From NCBI GenBank assembly GCA_015680685.1, contig MNCI01022386.1, positions 259,787 to 319,786 of the forward strand: DNA of 60,000 nucleotides, given 5' to 3'. This DNA is from Gnetum montanum. Taxonomy: Eukaryota; Streptophyta; Gnetopsida; Gnetales; Gnetaceae. Shown piece by piece: positions 1-13,050 of the stretch; the stretch's first letter is position 1; each line of letters opens with the position of its first letter. The notes beneath the pieces are model-generated. The model was not told the DNA's origin, did no database searches, and saw nothing but the letters and a program-made list of their open reading frames with translations. The position numbers and the translations under genes are program-made.

Positions 1-2832
1 CAGCGAATGGGAGGATTATATAGATAAAACTCAGAGCATATACCAGTAACAAAAATCACATATGCCCAATATGTCGATAACATATCTTTTTACATGATTT
101 GGTAGAATACTGGAATCACAGCATGGGATGACCCTTAGGCTTCTGCACAGTCCATGCCCGGCGGCGTCTTGTCAAACAAAAAGCCACGCTGGTTCCTTGC
201 AAGAATCAATGGATGGAGTCAGGGAATTGGGCTCTTTTTGTGACTCCCTGATCAGCCTGGTTGTTGGCCATTGCTATATGTTGAAGGCTAGTTGCTTGCG
301 AATCGGTTTAATCATTAACGTTGGATATATCTCGGAATATATTGTGTGGACCATTGAGCAGGAAAAGAATAATACCCAGTCTCTCAACTTTTTGAACTTT
401 GAAGTACGTGGAATGATGCGGGAAGTTCATAAAGGGGGAGAAACGAAGAAAAAGATGATATATTCTTTTTATCACGACGGAATTGTACTCTCAGCCTTGA
501 TAGCTGGCCATGATAGAATGGAAGAGACATTATATAATATGGGTAGAAAGTGAATATTTTGTTTGAGAACTCAGTATCAGATCATTTAAGTTGCTGGAAA
601 TAAAAATTAGACGTGCTTGTATAGAGGATTTCTATGGATATCGATGCCTTTATAGCTGTGCTTCACAAGATTCGGTGGTGTGAAAGCACTTTTACAAAAA
701 TTTTGAAAATTGCAAAGAAAGAGTAATGAGCAGTTCTAGGACTCGACGTTGACAAATAAATCTGCTAAAAATGCTTTTATTACAGGCAAACTTGTCCAAA
801 CCTTACCGGTAAAAGGGCCATCCACAAGAAAAAGAAAAGCACTTTCTTAAGGCTTTTTTAGGCTTTGAAATGTAAAACTGAAGTACTCTTTCCCGAAACA
901 ATTTTAAAACTTTCAATACTATCATTTATTTAAAATTTTATAAGGAAAAAACTCTTTCTAAAATTTTAGGTCATTCAAATATTTTATTGTGCTCATAAAG
1001 AAGCCCCACACAAATACAGGAAACAAATAAGTAAGATTTCGATTGCCTACACCCTTGCATATGCTGCAAAATTTATATTTTAACCATCTTTTATGGTTAT
1101 CATGCATTAAAGGTTTTAAGAGTTTAACCAATATGGTAGATAGAATTTTTATTAGATACTGCCATATGAAACTGGAACTAGAAAAACTGCTAGGAAAAAA
1201 TTTAAATTTTATTAAATCCATATACCCTATAAATTTATTGAAAAAGGTTTAATGTACTATTTTACTTGATCTAGTTTTTCCAAAATTATATTTGTCCTTT
1301 TACCTCAGCATAATAACACCAAATAAACGTAAATGTAAGTTAAAGGTGAAAACTTTGCTTATGAAAACGTCATTCAAAATCATGATTTAGTAACGCTCCA
1401 TTCTTGGAAATTATAGCAAAATTGCTCCCTCCATCCAAATTAACGCCAAATCGCCATTCCTGTAAAAGTGTGAAGCATGGTTTTCTTTAGCATTCAAAAA
1501 TCAAAAGTTTAAGTTCACATCTAATCTTCATAGCATATTGATTTTCATGGTATGGAAACGATTTTGCAAATCATCGGTGACATCTTTGGGTTGTTGGGGT
1601 CATAGCTTTCAAATCTAAAAAGTAAAAACTGTAGATAACTAGTTTAACCCGGATGCGCTACAACCAATATTAAGACGCTTTCCTTTCTTTGATTCGTCAG
1701 AGACTATTTTCAGTTCCTTTTGCTGGTAATATATGAATATTTCACTTTGTATCAAAACATTTTCTCTTCTTCCTTTACTAATTCATGTTTCTTAAATTTC
1801 AAACATTTTTTATGAATCACAAATACCCTTCATCGCATGTCCAGAATACCGTTGGGTTGAGGGCGAGAAAGGAATTAAAATAACTGTAAAAAACAGAGGC
1901 TAGATGAAGAATTGAAACAGCTGCTTTCTGTTTTTGTCTCAGCTGCTTTTCTGATAGGCATGAAAATCATCATAACCTTATCCAAAAGAAGATTCAGTTA
2001 TAGATAAGAAACTATGATGGATGAATATGATGTAATTATTAATACCTTGTGGACAGCGCATCACAAGTGGGAGACTACCATTATGAAGGAGGGAGAAAGG
2101 GAATGGTTCTAAAAATCTAAGAACTCACGTTTTGACCACTGTGAAGGAGAGAGAATGGGTCTTCTGAACATCTAAGAACAGTAGAAAGCGATAGATGATG
2201 ATGCAAGTGGATCCACGCTAGGAAATTTTTTTTTAAAATGCGCTCTTCGTTGTGCTGCAGCAAATTTGAAGGATGAGAAAATAATAAAAAATACCTGATT
2301 GACAGCCATAGCTAATTTACCGCAATTGTGGATAACCAACTTCCAGTTACATTGACAGTGTTTAAGCGATGTGTACCATGATTAACGATACTATGTTATC
2401 TGCGGAGTGTTTGAGAGAGTTAAGTCACTGTGTATGCAAGCATGCATGGTAAAAAGCTTCAATAAAGTGGAATATTACACATGCAAATTTGTAGCAGCAG
2501 TCTTAAAAAACAAAAGTTTAGTACTTTTTCTTAATAATTTTTTTAAAATTAAGCAGTATACCAACGAACGAACGCACGCACATAATAAAAATTTAGTTTC
2601 ACACTAAATGCATACACTCCTTTCCAATTTGTTTGTTAACATTTACCGTTAATCTGTTGATGACAATCCTTATGCATGCAGTTTTGAATTTTCCAGGTGT
2701 CACTAACTTGCTAACACCAAAACATTACATTCAGAAGCAACTTGGTGGAGTTGAAGCTTCCTCGCCTCCAAAGCATTAATGAAATGTAACTGGACATCAT
2801 TATGCTTAAAGTGAACCTTAATACAAAATACA
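1..2832. other. Left-end sequence without a recognised gene
   Basis: The longest frame is 128-553 on the + strand (141 codons). The stretch around it is less AT-rich than what follows, but it matches no domain I know and shows no exon structure. The rest is AT-rich with short accidental frames and a short tetranucleotide run (ACGA/ACGC) near 2,562-2,582. Confidence 0.4.
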
Positions 2833-3900
2833 TTATTCCATTCTTTCAAAGGTGCAAGGAACTTTAGCAATCACACCACGATTTATATTTGTTTTTGTTG
2901 TATTCCTAATTCCTTGCACATCCTTGTTTCTTCGGTCATAGCCAATATTTAGCTTTGGGACCTGAGGAAAAGGACAATTTTGTGCAGTTCTGAGGTCCCA
3001 TAAAAGAACGCTTGAAATTCCAACATTTTTTACAAATTTCACTAATTCGATTTGGCAAATTTTGACAAACCCTCGTCTCAAATTATGTGTTGCAATTAAG
3101 TCATAGTTCGATGTGAAAGATACTCACGGAAATAGAATGGTTAATTTGGGATTAATATGCTTTAACTAATAGTTGAAATTTGCAATTTAAAACTTTTAAA
3201 TTTCATAATTTTAGAAACTAGAAACTGGAAATTTTTATCACCTCTAGGAAATCACAAAGACCATTACAAAGCCTCAACACATTTTTTAAGAAAGTTGAAG
3301 ATATCATTGATGTAATGTCCTAAACATATAGGATCAATCTAAAAGAAAGATTACAATTAATATTATTATTCATTTGAATGTGAGTCAAAGATGGGCAAAT
3401 TAAAAAGATATATTCTCCATCCTCTATGCTTTATTTACACAGTCTACAAATACACTCTTCTCTTAGTAAATAGATCCAATAACTTGTCTAAACAAGGAGA
3501 TGATGAGAGCTCATTCTTACTCTAGCTATCTAATTCCTTAAATGAATAGGAATAGGTAAGAATATATGCTTTTGAGTATTGGATAATAAACCTCCTCTAA
3601 CATAATGTAAATAAAAATGTTTTTTTTCCCTTATGTGTTCAACCAAACTTTAGCCAAGACTTTTTCTTTTATAGTTTTCCAAAAGAGCCTTTTCTTTAAA
3701 GGAAGATCCTCTATTACAATATTCTATGACTAAAGCCCTAATTTTCCTTCATGCAACCATTCATTTTCTTCTATAGCATTCATTATCTCCTTAGCATAAC
3801 TAGCTTCCTCCATGTGACTTAGCTTCTGAGTATAAGCAATAAATTGACAAAGGGCTTCAACATTAAGATGAAGCATATCAACTTCTAGAAGTAATATATC
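2833..3900. other. Unassigned AT-rich sequence before the first solo LTR
   Basis: Contains an 82-codon - strand frame (2,833-3,081) and a 74-codon - strand frame (3,730-3,954) that runs into the solo LTR at 3,901. Neither is recognised. A decayed LINE is possible for 3,300-3,900, but I cannot show it. Confidence 0.35.
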
Positions 3901-4722
3901 TGATGAGCAACGAGGTACCCCTATGCTCAACCATATGAATATGAGTGTGTACACGTGATCCGATTGAACTCCACAAATGGACTAGTAGTTATGCGTTGAT
4001 CGCAGTTCACTATTTTCCCACTTGGACTAGTATTTGCTTTGTCACGTATGGTTTAGTCCAGAGTGAGGTGTATGATGTGATCCCTACTATTATGCTAAGC
4101 CTAAGGACAATAAGAGATAACTTAATTAAACTAATGGGCAATAGGAAATAAGATCTAAGCTAGCCTAAGTGCAATGAGCATCCGTCCCTAATCATCTACA
4201 TGCATCTTGGATTTCATGTACTACTCCTAGGATTACCAAGTGCACATCACTCGAAGCACTACTCGATATGCTACTAGGTTACCACGTAGTTGCACTTAAA
4301 TGTTCATGATTAAGGCGTACTCATTCCATGTTAACAACAAGAATAGTAAATGACGATAAAAGAAATATTAACTAAGAAAACAACAATAAACAAATTAAAA
4401 GCTAAGTGAATGCTACAATGATGGAGTAATCTTGATCTTTATTGTAGATCATGTGCGTGTTTCAGTACGTCACACTCGAACAAAGGTTTCATACAATTAC
4501 AAGCATCACACTGTGGGCATGCACTTGGAAAGAACACTAAAACTGACTATAAGAAAAGAAAAGAATTTCTAACTCTCTAGTGATCTACTTCTTATCTCAG
4601 TGTGCGCCTGAGTGTTGTATTTGTAGGCTAACATAGGAATCACAATATCATGTATACGATATCATATCCAAGCTGCGATATCGCATACCCAAGATTAGGG
4701 CCTGGCAAACCGTGACTCATCA
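3901..4722 (-). repeat. Solo LTR, Athila-like family
   Basis: Begins TGATGAG and ends CTCATCA, the same 7-bp terminal inverted repeat as element A. The flanks ATATC (3896-3900) and ATACC (4723-4727) are a 5-bp target duplication with one transition. The interior shares the 'CACTTGGACTAG...GTATGGTTTAGTCC' segment with the solo LTR at 42,582. No internal region is present, so it arose by LTR-LTR recombination. Confidence 0.85.
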
Positions 4723-4824
4723 ATACCATAAGAAGTCTACATTTTCACTCAAAATTCACATACAAGAAAATATTTTTGAACATGCTATAACTTTTTCCCA
4801 TTATGTATGGAACGAGATTAGGAA

Positions 4825-4906
4825 CCATCATGTGGAATGATGGTAAGGTTTTCATTTCTCAAGTCAAAGACCTAGGTTCAAGCCTAGGTGTAGCCACTTG
4901 AAGAAG
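4825..4906 (+). repeat. SINE-like repeat copy 1, left half (split by the nested insertion)
   Basis: Contains a tRNA-like A-box region (GTGGAATGATGGTAAGG) and a B-box-like GGTTCAAGCCTAGG, nearly identical to 45,192-45,275. It stops at CACTTGAAGAAG, where the outer gypsy element begins. Its continuation is at 23,964. Confidence 0.6.
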
Positions 4907-5779
4907 TGGTGCAAGGAAGCCTCTTTCAAGCCCCATTTTATTTCTTCAGGTAGTCAATTGTAGGTTTTATGAAGTTATAAAGACATCTTGAAGATGAGAG
5001 AGATGTCTTAGCTAAGAGCTAGACATGCACAGGAGAAGTTCCAAGTGGCTAAGAAATATCTTACATAGTGAGGGGACGTCTTGTTCCAATGAGAGACATC
5101 TCTCCCAAATAAGAGACATCTTGTCCCAAAAAAGATGTCTGACAAGAGACATCTCCTATAACCAAGGAACATCTCATTTGAAAGCTTGGATTAATAGAAA
5201 GACATATTGACAAGCATGTAGATGTCTTGTATGGTCAAGGAAAGTTTCAAGTTGGTAGCTCCAACTTGGGAAAGAACTAGAAAAGATGAGAATAAGATAG
5301 AAATAATTGGGAATCTCCAAGTTGAGCATAGGGAAGGTTTCCCTAGGATTCTTGTCTTGAATTTGATAAATATTGATTTGTGTTTTTATGTTTTATGGCA
5401 TGGAGAGTGGCATGATAGGATAAGTATGACATTGCATGAGAGTGTGTGCATCTCTATAGTCAATTGTATGTGTTTAAATGTTATAACTCTTATGTGTGTG
5501 TGTTTGGATCTGAGTTTTATGTTTGTGGGAGAGATCTAGTATGATTATGCCTTACATGAAGGTCAATCATTATGTGGTTGTAGAGCCTCATGCTCTACAA
5601 TATTGTTGAGTGTGTGAGTATGATTTTTTGTGAGTTGTGGAATTACCGTAGTTGTAATGTTCTTTGAATTAATTAAAGATAACTAGATTTCTTATTTTCT
5701 AACAATTAAATTATCTTTCATAATATTTGGATATGATGTGATGTAAAGTATTAAAGTAAATCAGATTGCCCCTGGTCTA
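4907..5779 (+). repeat. 5' LTR of the outer gypsy element
   Basis: 873 bp, start TGGTGCAAGG. Aligns along its length with 23,090-23,963 (for example GAAAGCTTGGATT, CCCTAGGATTCTTGTCTTGA, TTTGAATTAATTAAAGATAA). Its left third is packed with AGACATCT/AGATGTCT motifs. The right end is set by the primer site that follows. Confidence 0.88.
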
Positions 5780-5783
5780 GGAT

Positions 5784-5796
5784 TGGTATTAGAGTG
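5784..5796 (+). promoter_or_regulatory. Primer binding site of the outer gypsy element (tRNA-Met type)
   Basis: TGGTATTAGAGTG directly follows the 5' LTR and matches TGGTATCAGAG apart from one C-to-T change. Confidence 0.75.
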
Positions 5797-6049
5797 TGTT
5801 AGATTGATTATTATTAGAATGTGGTTGTGGATTTTTGTGTCAATTTTAAATGGCATTTATGAAAACACAAGTTCAAAACCTAAATAAAGACATTGAAAGC
5901 ATGAAATCCTTTCAACTGATTATTGCATGATTGGACCAGATTAATGTTAAGATACATAGGAATGTAGGTCCTAGTCATATTCAAACTCATGGTGATGATG
6001 AGCATTCATGTTCGAATGATGATGAAGAAGTTTCTTAGCCTAGTGAAGG

Positions 6050-6848
6050 GAAAGCAAATGAGGAGGAAGAGCATTCTAGCTATGGGAGTGTGGAAACGTA
6101 TTAGCCTAGGATTCCAATGGAAGGAAATCCAAATCCTCATGTTAAAGTTCCAAGAGCTCCATCACTAGCATCTACTTCTTCTCATGGTAATCTTGATAAT
6201 AAAGATGAAGAAAGGTTTGCTAGAGCATTCAAAGATGCTACTAAACTTTCATATGTGGAACTGAAGACTTTCAATGGTGTAGATGGAACCAATGCTTTTG
6301 CAAGTTAGTTCAAGACACTTGACAAGCATTTTAAGTTGGAAGAGATACCAAATCAATTGAAGGTACTGAATGCTAAATCTAGATTAGAAGGTATGACTTT
6401 AACTTAGTGGGAAAAAGAAATTGAACATTATAAGAGGTAAAATGAATAACCTATCAAAGATTAGAATCTAATGAAGTATAAGTTGAGAAGAAAATTTAAA
6501 TAATCTTAGTAGAGATAAGAGACAATCATGAAGTTGAAATTTCTTAGACACGGAGACAAAGATATCAAGGAGTTTTACCTTGAATTTTGTGAACTATTCA
6601 ATCAAGATAAGGTAAACTAGGAGGAGTATGAACAAGCTTCAATCTTTCTAAGAGATCTCAAAATGGTGTATCAATAGGAGTTTTCATTCTATAAGCCACA
6701 AACTCTTGATGAGACTTGATTTTATACTTAAGACAGAGAAGAAACTCAATGGATTTAGAAACATGAGCATACAAACTTCAAAAGGGAATAACAAGGGATC
6801 CAAAAAGAGAAGGAATCTTGATTAAAATCTAAAGACAAAAATGATAGC
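6050..6848 (+). pseudogene. Gag of the outer gypsy element, N-terminal part
   Basis: An open stretch 6,117-6,308 is followed in the same frame, across TAG stops, by FKTLDKHFKLEEIPNQ and SRLEGMTLT-stop-WEKEIEHY. Further on, FYLEFCELFNQDK matches the gypsy capsid pattern (F..LF). A TAG stands where Gln would be expected before WEKE. The gene is cut by element A; its zinc knuckle lies beyond, at 18,523. Confidence 0.75.
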
Positions 6849-7510
6849 TAATGAGTGGCAAGTAGACCTTACACCCAACCATATGAATCACTAAGCATTC
6901 ATGCATGATCCAATTGAATTCTATGGACTTATAGCCTTCTAAGTACACTGGTCTCTAGGAAGTGAAACTAACCATTGCAATCATTGTCTTCCCAATTACA
7001 CTTGTGAAATGCAAAGGTATGGTTAAGTGCAACTGAGGCATATGATTTTTATCATTTTTACATTTTATGTTATAAGTCACCTAAGAATAAAGAATAAAGA
7101 ATTAAAGATATTTAATTGCTAATTTAATCTAACTAGCTAATATTTAACCAATCCTCACACACTGTTGCACACACTGTCATTCTTAAGTACAACAATGCTC
7201 TCACACTTCCATGTTCAAGTACAATAATGCTTGAATAAAGATTCGTAAACTCTTTGACTCATATTGTGGGCACTTAGAAAAATATTCTAACTTTCAAGCA
7301 AGAGAACTACAAGAGCTCTACTACAACTATGATAAAGGATGTCATAAAAATGATGGGTGTGCACATATTTATAGGTGAAAATAGACACTAAGTCGATGAG
7401 GTCACGTCAACATATCAAATCATAAGTCAATGCAATTGCATCAATAGGGTAGCATTGATAGGACCACGTCAATGAGGCCTCATCAGCATAACCCATGGCG
7501 CAACTCATCA
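6849..7510 (-). repeat. 3' LTR of element A, internally deleted
   Basis: 662 bp. Aligns with 17,510-18,419 but lacks about 250 bp present there between the 'TATTTAACYAATCC' region and the 'CACACACTRTCAT' region. Confidence 0.88.
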
Positions 7511-7759
7511 CATCCCCATGACTGAATGAAAACTTGTGCTCCAATAAACAAAAGGAGGAACAAGTTTCTTACAAAATTTTGGGAAGGTATGGGATTATTG
7601 ACTAACTACCCACATACATAAACACAAACAAATATTAATTGCCCAAGTGTATGGATTTACAATCATTACAAAAATTTGGTGTTTTGGACAACAAAATTGA
7701 ACACTAGGAGAAAAATGACAAACATAATTTCTCTACTGGTTCAAAGATGAGGAAGAAGT

Positions 7760-10179
7760 TTAAATAGTCCTAGGCAATGGAGGTTCCTAAGGCTCCGAAG
7801 GACCTTCTCTTGCTTCGGGTGCACATAGTGGTTGAGGCATTTGTCGTTGACCTATGGTAGCTACAACTTCTAGTGAAAGATGAAAGGCATCCAATAGTGC
7901 CTTTATCTTCTCCTCCTTACTCCTAGGACCATTCATGGTTCATGCCGCATCACAAATGTGAGCCAAGGTGGGAACATTCCAAGGATAAGGCATTGCTAAG
8001 AATAGCTCCCTCATATTGACGAACTAGGTAGCAAAATGTTTGCATTCAATATCGAATGCCTTTACTAAAATTTGTAGCTTCTGGTAGTTAATCATTCTCC
8101 TGGCCAAGTTCTCAGCTATAGCCCATTAATCCATAAGTTCTACATTTGCCACCTCAAGCTTCTGCTTGGTGTCTTTGTGATGCTTGAACTTTACTTCATA
8201 CAACAAGTACAAACTAGCCACCTATTTCTCCAATTTAGACAACAATCATCTAGCAATTAGCATTGTTAGGTTTGCATAATAGAGATTGGCAAGATCCATG
8301 TACTTCGTCATCTCCTTGATTTGCAGCTCCTTCATACAAACTTCTACCTTGTTGTAGCCATTGAGCCCATCAAAGATAGGCTACCAAACATCACCTCCTT
8401 CCTTGAGTTATTAAAGGGCCTCATTAACTTTTGCCTTCACCATCTAAATATGTTTTTCATTAATTTATTTTTGTAGACCAACCTAATCTTTGTAGCAATT
8501 TTTAATCTCTCTCAAACTTGAGAGCCTCATTTTTCTAGGTAGCTACCTCTATTATAGATTTTTGGCAAAGAGCTTAGACTTCCTTCATGGAGAGATTTCT
8601 ATTTTTGATTGTTAATCTCCTCAGTTCAATGCTCACTCTGGCTAGTTTCTTTTGTGATTGATGGATGAAATCGTACATTTGTTCCTTCTACACATCAACA
8701 TTCTGGGGGTGATGATTTTTTGCAATCAAAGTTACATTCTCCTAGCGAGTCTAGTCCAAGCCCTTTTGGATATTATGCATGGTGGCATCAGCCAAGGACT
8801 GATCAAAGATCATCATTTCTTTTGCATCCTTAACCTTCTTGAGCTTGTCTTGAAGCTATTGAAAAGCTTCATCATGAGTCAATGTAGGGTTGAGAAATGC
8901 AAGATCAACAAGATGGTCTCTTAGTTCAAGAACCTCCACAACCAAGTGTTGGTTTTGAGCTCGGGCTATTTCGAGTTACCCCTTCATGACAATGCATTTG
9001 CCCATTGCTTTCAATAGCTTGGCCTAGGTTGCAGTGATTGTATCTGGAAGGTCAAAGACATCTAAAATTGATTGCTTGGTTCCCACCAATTGGTCCAATA
9101 ATTCCTTGTGCTAGGCTACACTCAATTTGCTACTAACTGTTCCTACAAACATTTTCACATCTCTGAGTGTAGAGATGTCTGGTACAAATGCTATAGGTGC
9201 ATTCAATGCCTCAAAAAATTTATCAACAAACACCTCTATTACTATCTTTTGCCCATGGTGTTGCATCACCAAGATAGTTGCCCCCTCACCCTCCTTTAGA
9301 TGCACCAAGAAAGTAATAGCATTCCTAGAGAAAATTGGCCCTTTTGCATAGTTTTCTAATGAGGCAGGGAAAGGCAGGGCCTTCCTTCCACATTTGTTTT
9401 CCTTAAATCACTTCTCTATCTTTAGATAGATTAACTATGGAAGGTTCACAAGGAATTTCCCACTCAAAGCAACACATGCATAGGGGGAAAAGGTAATCAC
9501 CTGACTAGGCCTCACTGTCAAATTAAGGTGATGGACCACTATCTTGAAATATATGTGTTCTACCATACTGAGCATACCATACTCCTTGGGGTCCACTCCA
9601 TAGCATCATTGGATCCACTTCTTCTTTACCTTAGGGTCTACCTGAGTTGAGATCTCTACCAAGCTAGTTCCAATATCATGCAAGCTAAGAGCCTGTGTGA
9701 TTGCCTCCACCAACTAGAACATGTGAATGTTCTTGACTCTAACTATGGAACTTAGCTGCAGGTTGTTCCAGAAGAGGTAGGTCTCTCCCATGTACCACTG
9801 CTAACTAGAAGTCATGATTGGCCACATGGGAGAAGTCCACAATTGAGATTTAACTTCCTCTAGAGCAAACTCCAGGAACATCCCAAAGTTCAGTTCTTGG
9901 AGAACCAAACATTGAACATCCCTGGGCCTAATTTGATCAAGATAGACATGACTCAAGATAACTTCAAGTCTAGGCACAAGACCCAATGCCTCATCTCGAT
10001 GAAACTACCCTATTTTTACTTCTTCTAGAATCTAACAAACAAATTCCACCTTGGGATCCTTACAAAGAGGTCCCATGGCATGAGTTTCAACTTCCTACCC
10101 TTGGGGTTGTTCTTATTGGCCCTTTCTAGTTCTAGGTCATTTGTCCCTTAGTTGTGATAGTCCTCCTTCCTACAGGCAT
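7760..10179 (-). pseudogene. Third ORF of element A (env-like position), broken
   Basis: Lies downstream of pol on the same strand, where Athila elements carry their env-like ORF. The likely start is the ATG at 10,179; the C-terminus reads EPPLPRTI-stop at 7,760. Readable blocks: LQELNFGMFLEFALEEVKSQ, LWTSPMWP, YMGETY.FWNN, VHHLNLTVRP, then KFFEALNAPIAFVPDIST, and Lys/Glu-rich helical, coiled-coil-like sequence. The same blocks in the same order occur in element B. I see no clear membrane segment or signal peptide, so an envelope role is not supported. The FALE...SPMWP...W..GE.Y.FW segment may belong to the plant transposon-associated domain seen in Athila relatives. Confidence 0.7.
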
Positions 10180-11774
10180 TTTGATCTAGGTGTCATCTAT
10201 AGTCACAACATGACCAATGATTAGCACTTAATGTGTAACTTTGAAACATTTGGAATACCTTATCTCTTGGGGTAGTTACACTTGGCTAAATTGTCATCAT
10301 GGTCAATTTGATTATTTTAATATTATTTTATTATTATCTAATTAAATAGGTTACTGGAGTTTGTTGGAAGGGTTTAACTTCCATAGGTTGATGATTTAAT
10401 ATTATTTTATTTATTAAACCCATGAGGAAGTTAGAAAAATTCTAAAAAATTTTCTATCAAAAACNNNNNNNNNNNNNNNNNNNNNNNNNNNNNNNNNNNN
10501 NNNNNNNNNNNNNNNNNNNNNNNNNNNNNNNNNNNNNNNNNNNNNNNNNNNNNNNNNNNNNNNNNNNNNNNNNNNNNNNNNNNNNNNNNNNNNNNNNNNN
10601 NNNNNNNNNNNNNNNNNNNNNNNNNNNNNNNNNNNNNNNNNNNNNNNNNNNNNNNNNNNNNNNNNNNNNNNNNNNNNNNNNNNNNNNNNNNNNNNNNNNN
10701 NNNNNNNNNNNNNNNNNNNNNNNNNNNNNNNNNNNNNNNNNNNNNNNNNNNNNNNNNNNNNNNNNNNNNNNNNNNNNNNNNNNNNNNNNNNNNNNNNNNN
10801 NNNNNNNNNNNNNNNNNNNNNNNNNNNNNNNNNNNNNNNNNNNNNNNNNNNNNNNNNNNNNNNNNNNNNNNNNNNNNNNNNNNNNNNNNNNNNNNNNNNN
10901 NNNNNNNNNNNNNNNNNNNNNNNNNNNNNNNNNNNNNNNNNNNNNNNNNNNNNNNNNNNNNNNNNNNNNNNNNNNNNNNNNNNNNNNNNNNNNNNNNNNN
11001 NNNNNNNNNNNNNNNNNNNNNNNNNNNNNNNNNNNNNNNNNNNNNNNNNNNNNNNNNNNNNNNNNNNNNNNNNNNNNNNNNNNNNNNNNNNNNNNNNNNN
11101 NNNNNNNNNNNNNNNNNNNNNNNNNNNNNNNNNNNNNNNNNNNNNNNNNNNNNNNNNNNNNNNNNNNNNNNATTTTTGGATGAGAACCACACCATGCAAA
11201 GACTTATTCAACTTCCTGTTATTGGTTGACATAGAATGGTGAAAAATCCTTGAAAAACACGCAAGCACTCAAGTAAGTAGAAAAGTACAAAGAGTAATGA
11301 ATCCCTTGAAGTCACACCCTTTTCAAACCTTTTGAATCTTTCCCAATTTTAAAAACTACCAAGGTTACAAGTTTATTAAGGTTTTATGAATGAAAAAGGA
11401 ACCTCATACTTCCAAAACAAGAAAAACCATAGAGTTAATGGATGGGTGCATGACGTAGACTCACTTCTTGTTCCATGAAAAAGAAACTTAATCTTTGTTA
11501 TCAATCATCAAAATTTAAAAATAAAAGCCAAACATTAGCAACCAAGAACATTAGGTACAAACCACCATTAGTAAATAACTACAACATCACTATGTCATGT
11601 TGGCAATAAAGTAATTTTATTAGAAAACAAAGAAAATTCACACCAAAATAAAGGAAAATATAAAAGAAATGTAAAATATTCAAGAAAAATAAAACATACT
11701 AACGATGTTGTAAAACAAATATTTGGAAAAATAACAAAGTGTAAAACAAAAAAGGTATGAAAACAAAAAAGGTC
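10180..11774. other. Unreadable part of element A: unrelated AT-rich sequence around a gap
   Basis: Element B has its integrase at the equivalent place. Here I see no integrase motif on either side of the run of unknown bases (10,465-11,171). The flanks (10,260-10,464 and 11,172-11,774) look like a further insertion of unknown type. Confidence 0.5.
10465..11171. other. Assembly gap (707 unknown bases)
   Basis: A run of N. Open frames that run across it are meaningless. Confidence 0.99.
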
Positions 11775-12104
11775 GAAAAACTTTTGATCTACCATTGTAA
11801 GATCAAACTCCAACAAGATCACTAGCCACCATATGACAAGGGGGCTCATTGTTGGTTTATTCATCAAGAAGCGAATGGCACTATGATCAATGTGCACAAA
11901 CACCTTGTATCCAAGCACATAGTACCTAAGCTTTTCCAAGGCATACACCACTACCATAAGCTCTTTTTCATTATGCTGTAATTGAGCTGTGCACCCACAA
12001 TGCTTCAGCTTGTGTAGTAGATGTAATAAAGACATTTCTGATCATCAACTATGTAAGCATAGCTCCCAAGGCATAGTTTGATGCATCCGTCATAATGTGA
12101 AATG
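11775..12104 (-). pseudogene. RNase H of element A, truncated
   Basis: Reads QLQHNEKELMVVVYALEKLR, VFVHIDHSAIRFLMNKP and LLEFDLTMVDQK, the gypsy RNase H pattern. After VDQK the homology to element B ends abruptly and AT-rich foreign sequence follows, so the domain is cut near 11,775. Confidence 0.88.
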
Positions 12105-13050
12105 GTCAGGACCAATTCAATGCTGGTAGATTGGAGTTTCTACACACCTTTTCTTAAGACTTTGGAATGCCTTTTTGCATTCCTTAGTCCATATGAATGG
12201 ATCATCTTTCTTTGTAAGTTTGACCAACGGTTTCACAATCTTAGAAAAATTATCTATGAATCACCGGTAGTAGCCAGTGTGCCCAAGAAATGATCAAACA
12301 CCTTTAACAGTTTCTAGTTGATGGGTTATTCCTTGGATGACCCAAATCTTTTTAGGGTCTACCTCAATCCCTATTTGAGAAATTTTGTACCCCAACACAA
12401 TGCCCTCTTGGACCATGAGATGGCTCTTTTACCAATTGAGCTAAAGATTAGTCTTCACGTACCTTTTAAGCACTTTCTCAAGATGGTCCATGGCTTGCTC
12501 AAATGTAGCATCATACGTGGAGAAGTCGTCCATGAAGACTTCCACCCTACTACAAATTTGCTACTAAAAAATGCTCAGGATCAAGCATTGGAAAGTTGTA
12601 AGGAAATTGCATAGACTAAAGGACATCTTACAATATGCAAAAGTCCCCTGGGGACTTGTGAATGTTGTTTTGGCATGATCCTCAAGTGTGATCTAAATTT
12701 GGTTATAGCCACTATAACCATTCAAAAAGTTATAATAGTAATGACCAGAAATAATGTCCAACACATGGTTCACAAATGGCAATGAAAAATGATCTTTGAA
12801 TGTTACCATGTTCAATAGCTTGAAATCAATACAAACCTCCTACTTACCATCTTTCTTTGACATAATTACAAGTAGGCCAACCCACTCTTTATCCACAATT
12901 AGATAGATGAATCTTATCTTGAGGAGTTGTTCAATTTCCTTATTGATGATCTACTTTAGTTTGGGGTTCAACCATTGTTGCAGCTGCCACTTTGGCTTCA
13001 TGGCTAGATTGATATAGATGTGATGCTAGCATATCTAAGGATCAATCCTT
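12105..13050 (-). pseudogene. Reverse transcriptase of element A
   Basis: The - strand gives KVFMDDFSTYDATFEQAMDH and LNWxKSHLMVQEGIVLG. The active-site box F-M-D-D is intact at 12,525-12,536. Stops and single-base shifts break the frame in many places. Confidence 0.85.

Noticed and set aside
128-553. 141-codon + strand frame at the left end
   Set aside because: Largest uninterrupted frame outside repeats, but no domain, no splice structure and no similarity I recognise. Mentioned only as part of the left-end region.
3300-3900. Possible decayed LINE C-terminal region (- strand)
   Set aside because: A few residues hint at it, but no YADD, CxxC or other anchor motif can be placed.
10414-11268. 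Two long - strand reading frames (284 and 254 codons)
   Set aside because: They consist almost entirely of the run of unknown bases, so they carry no information.
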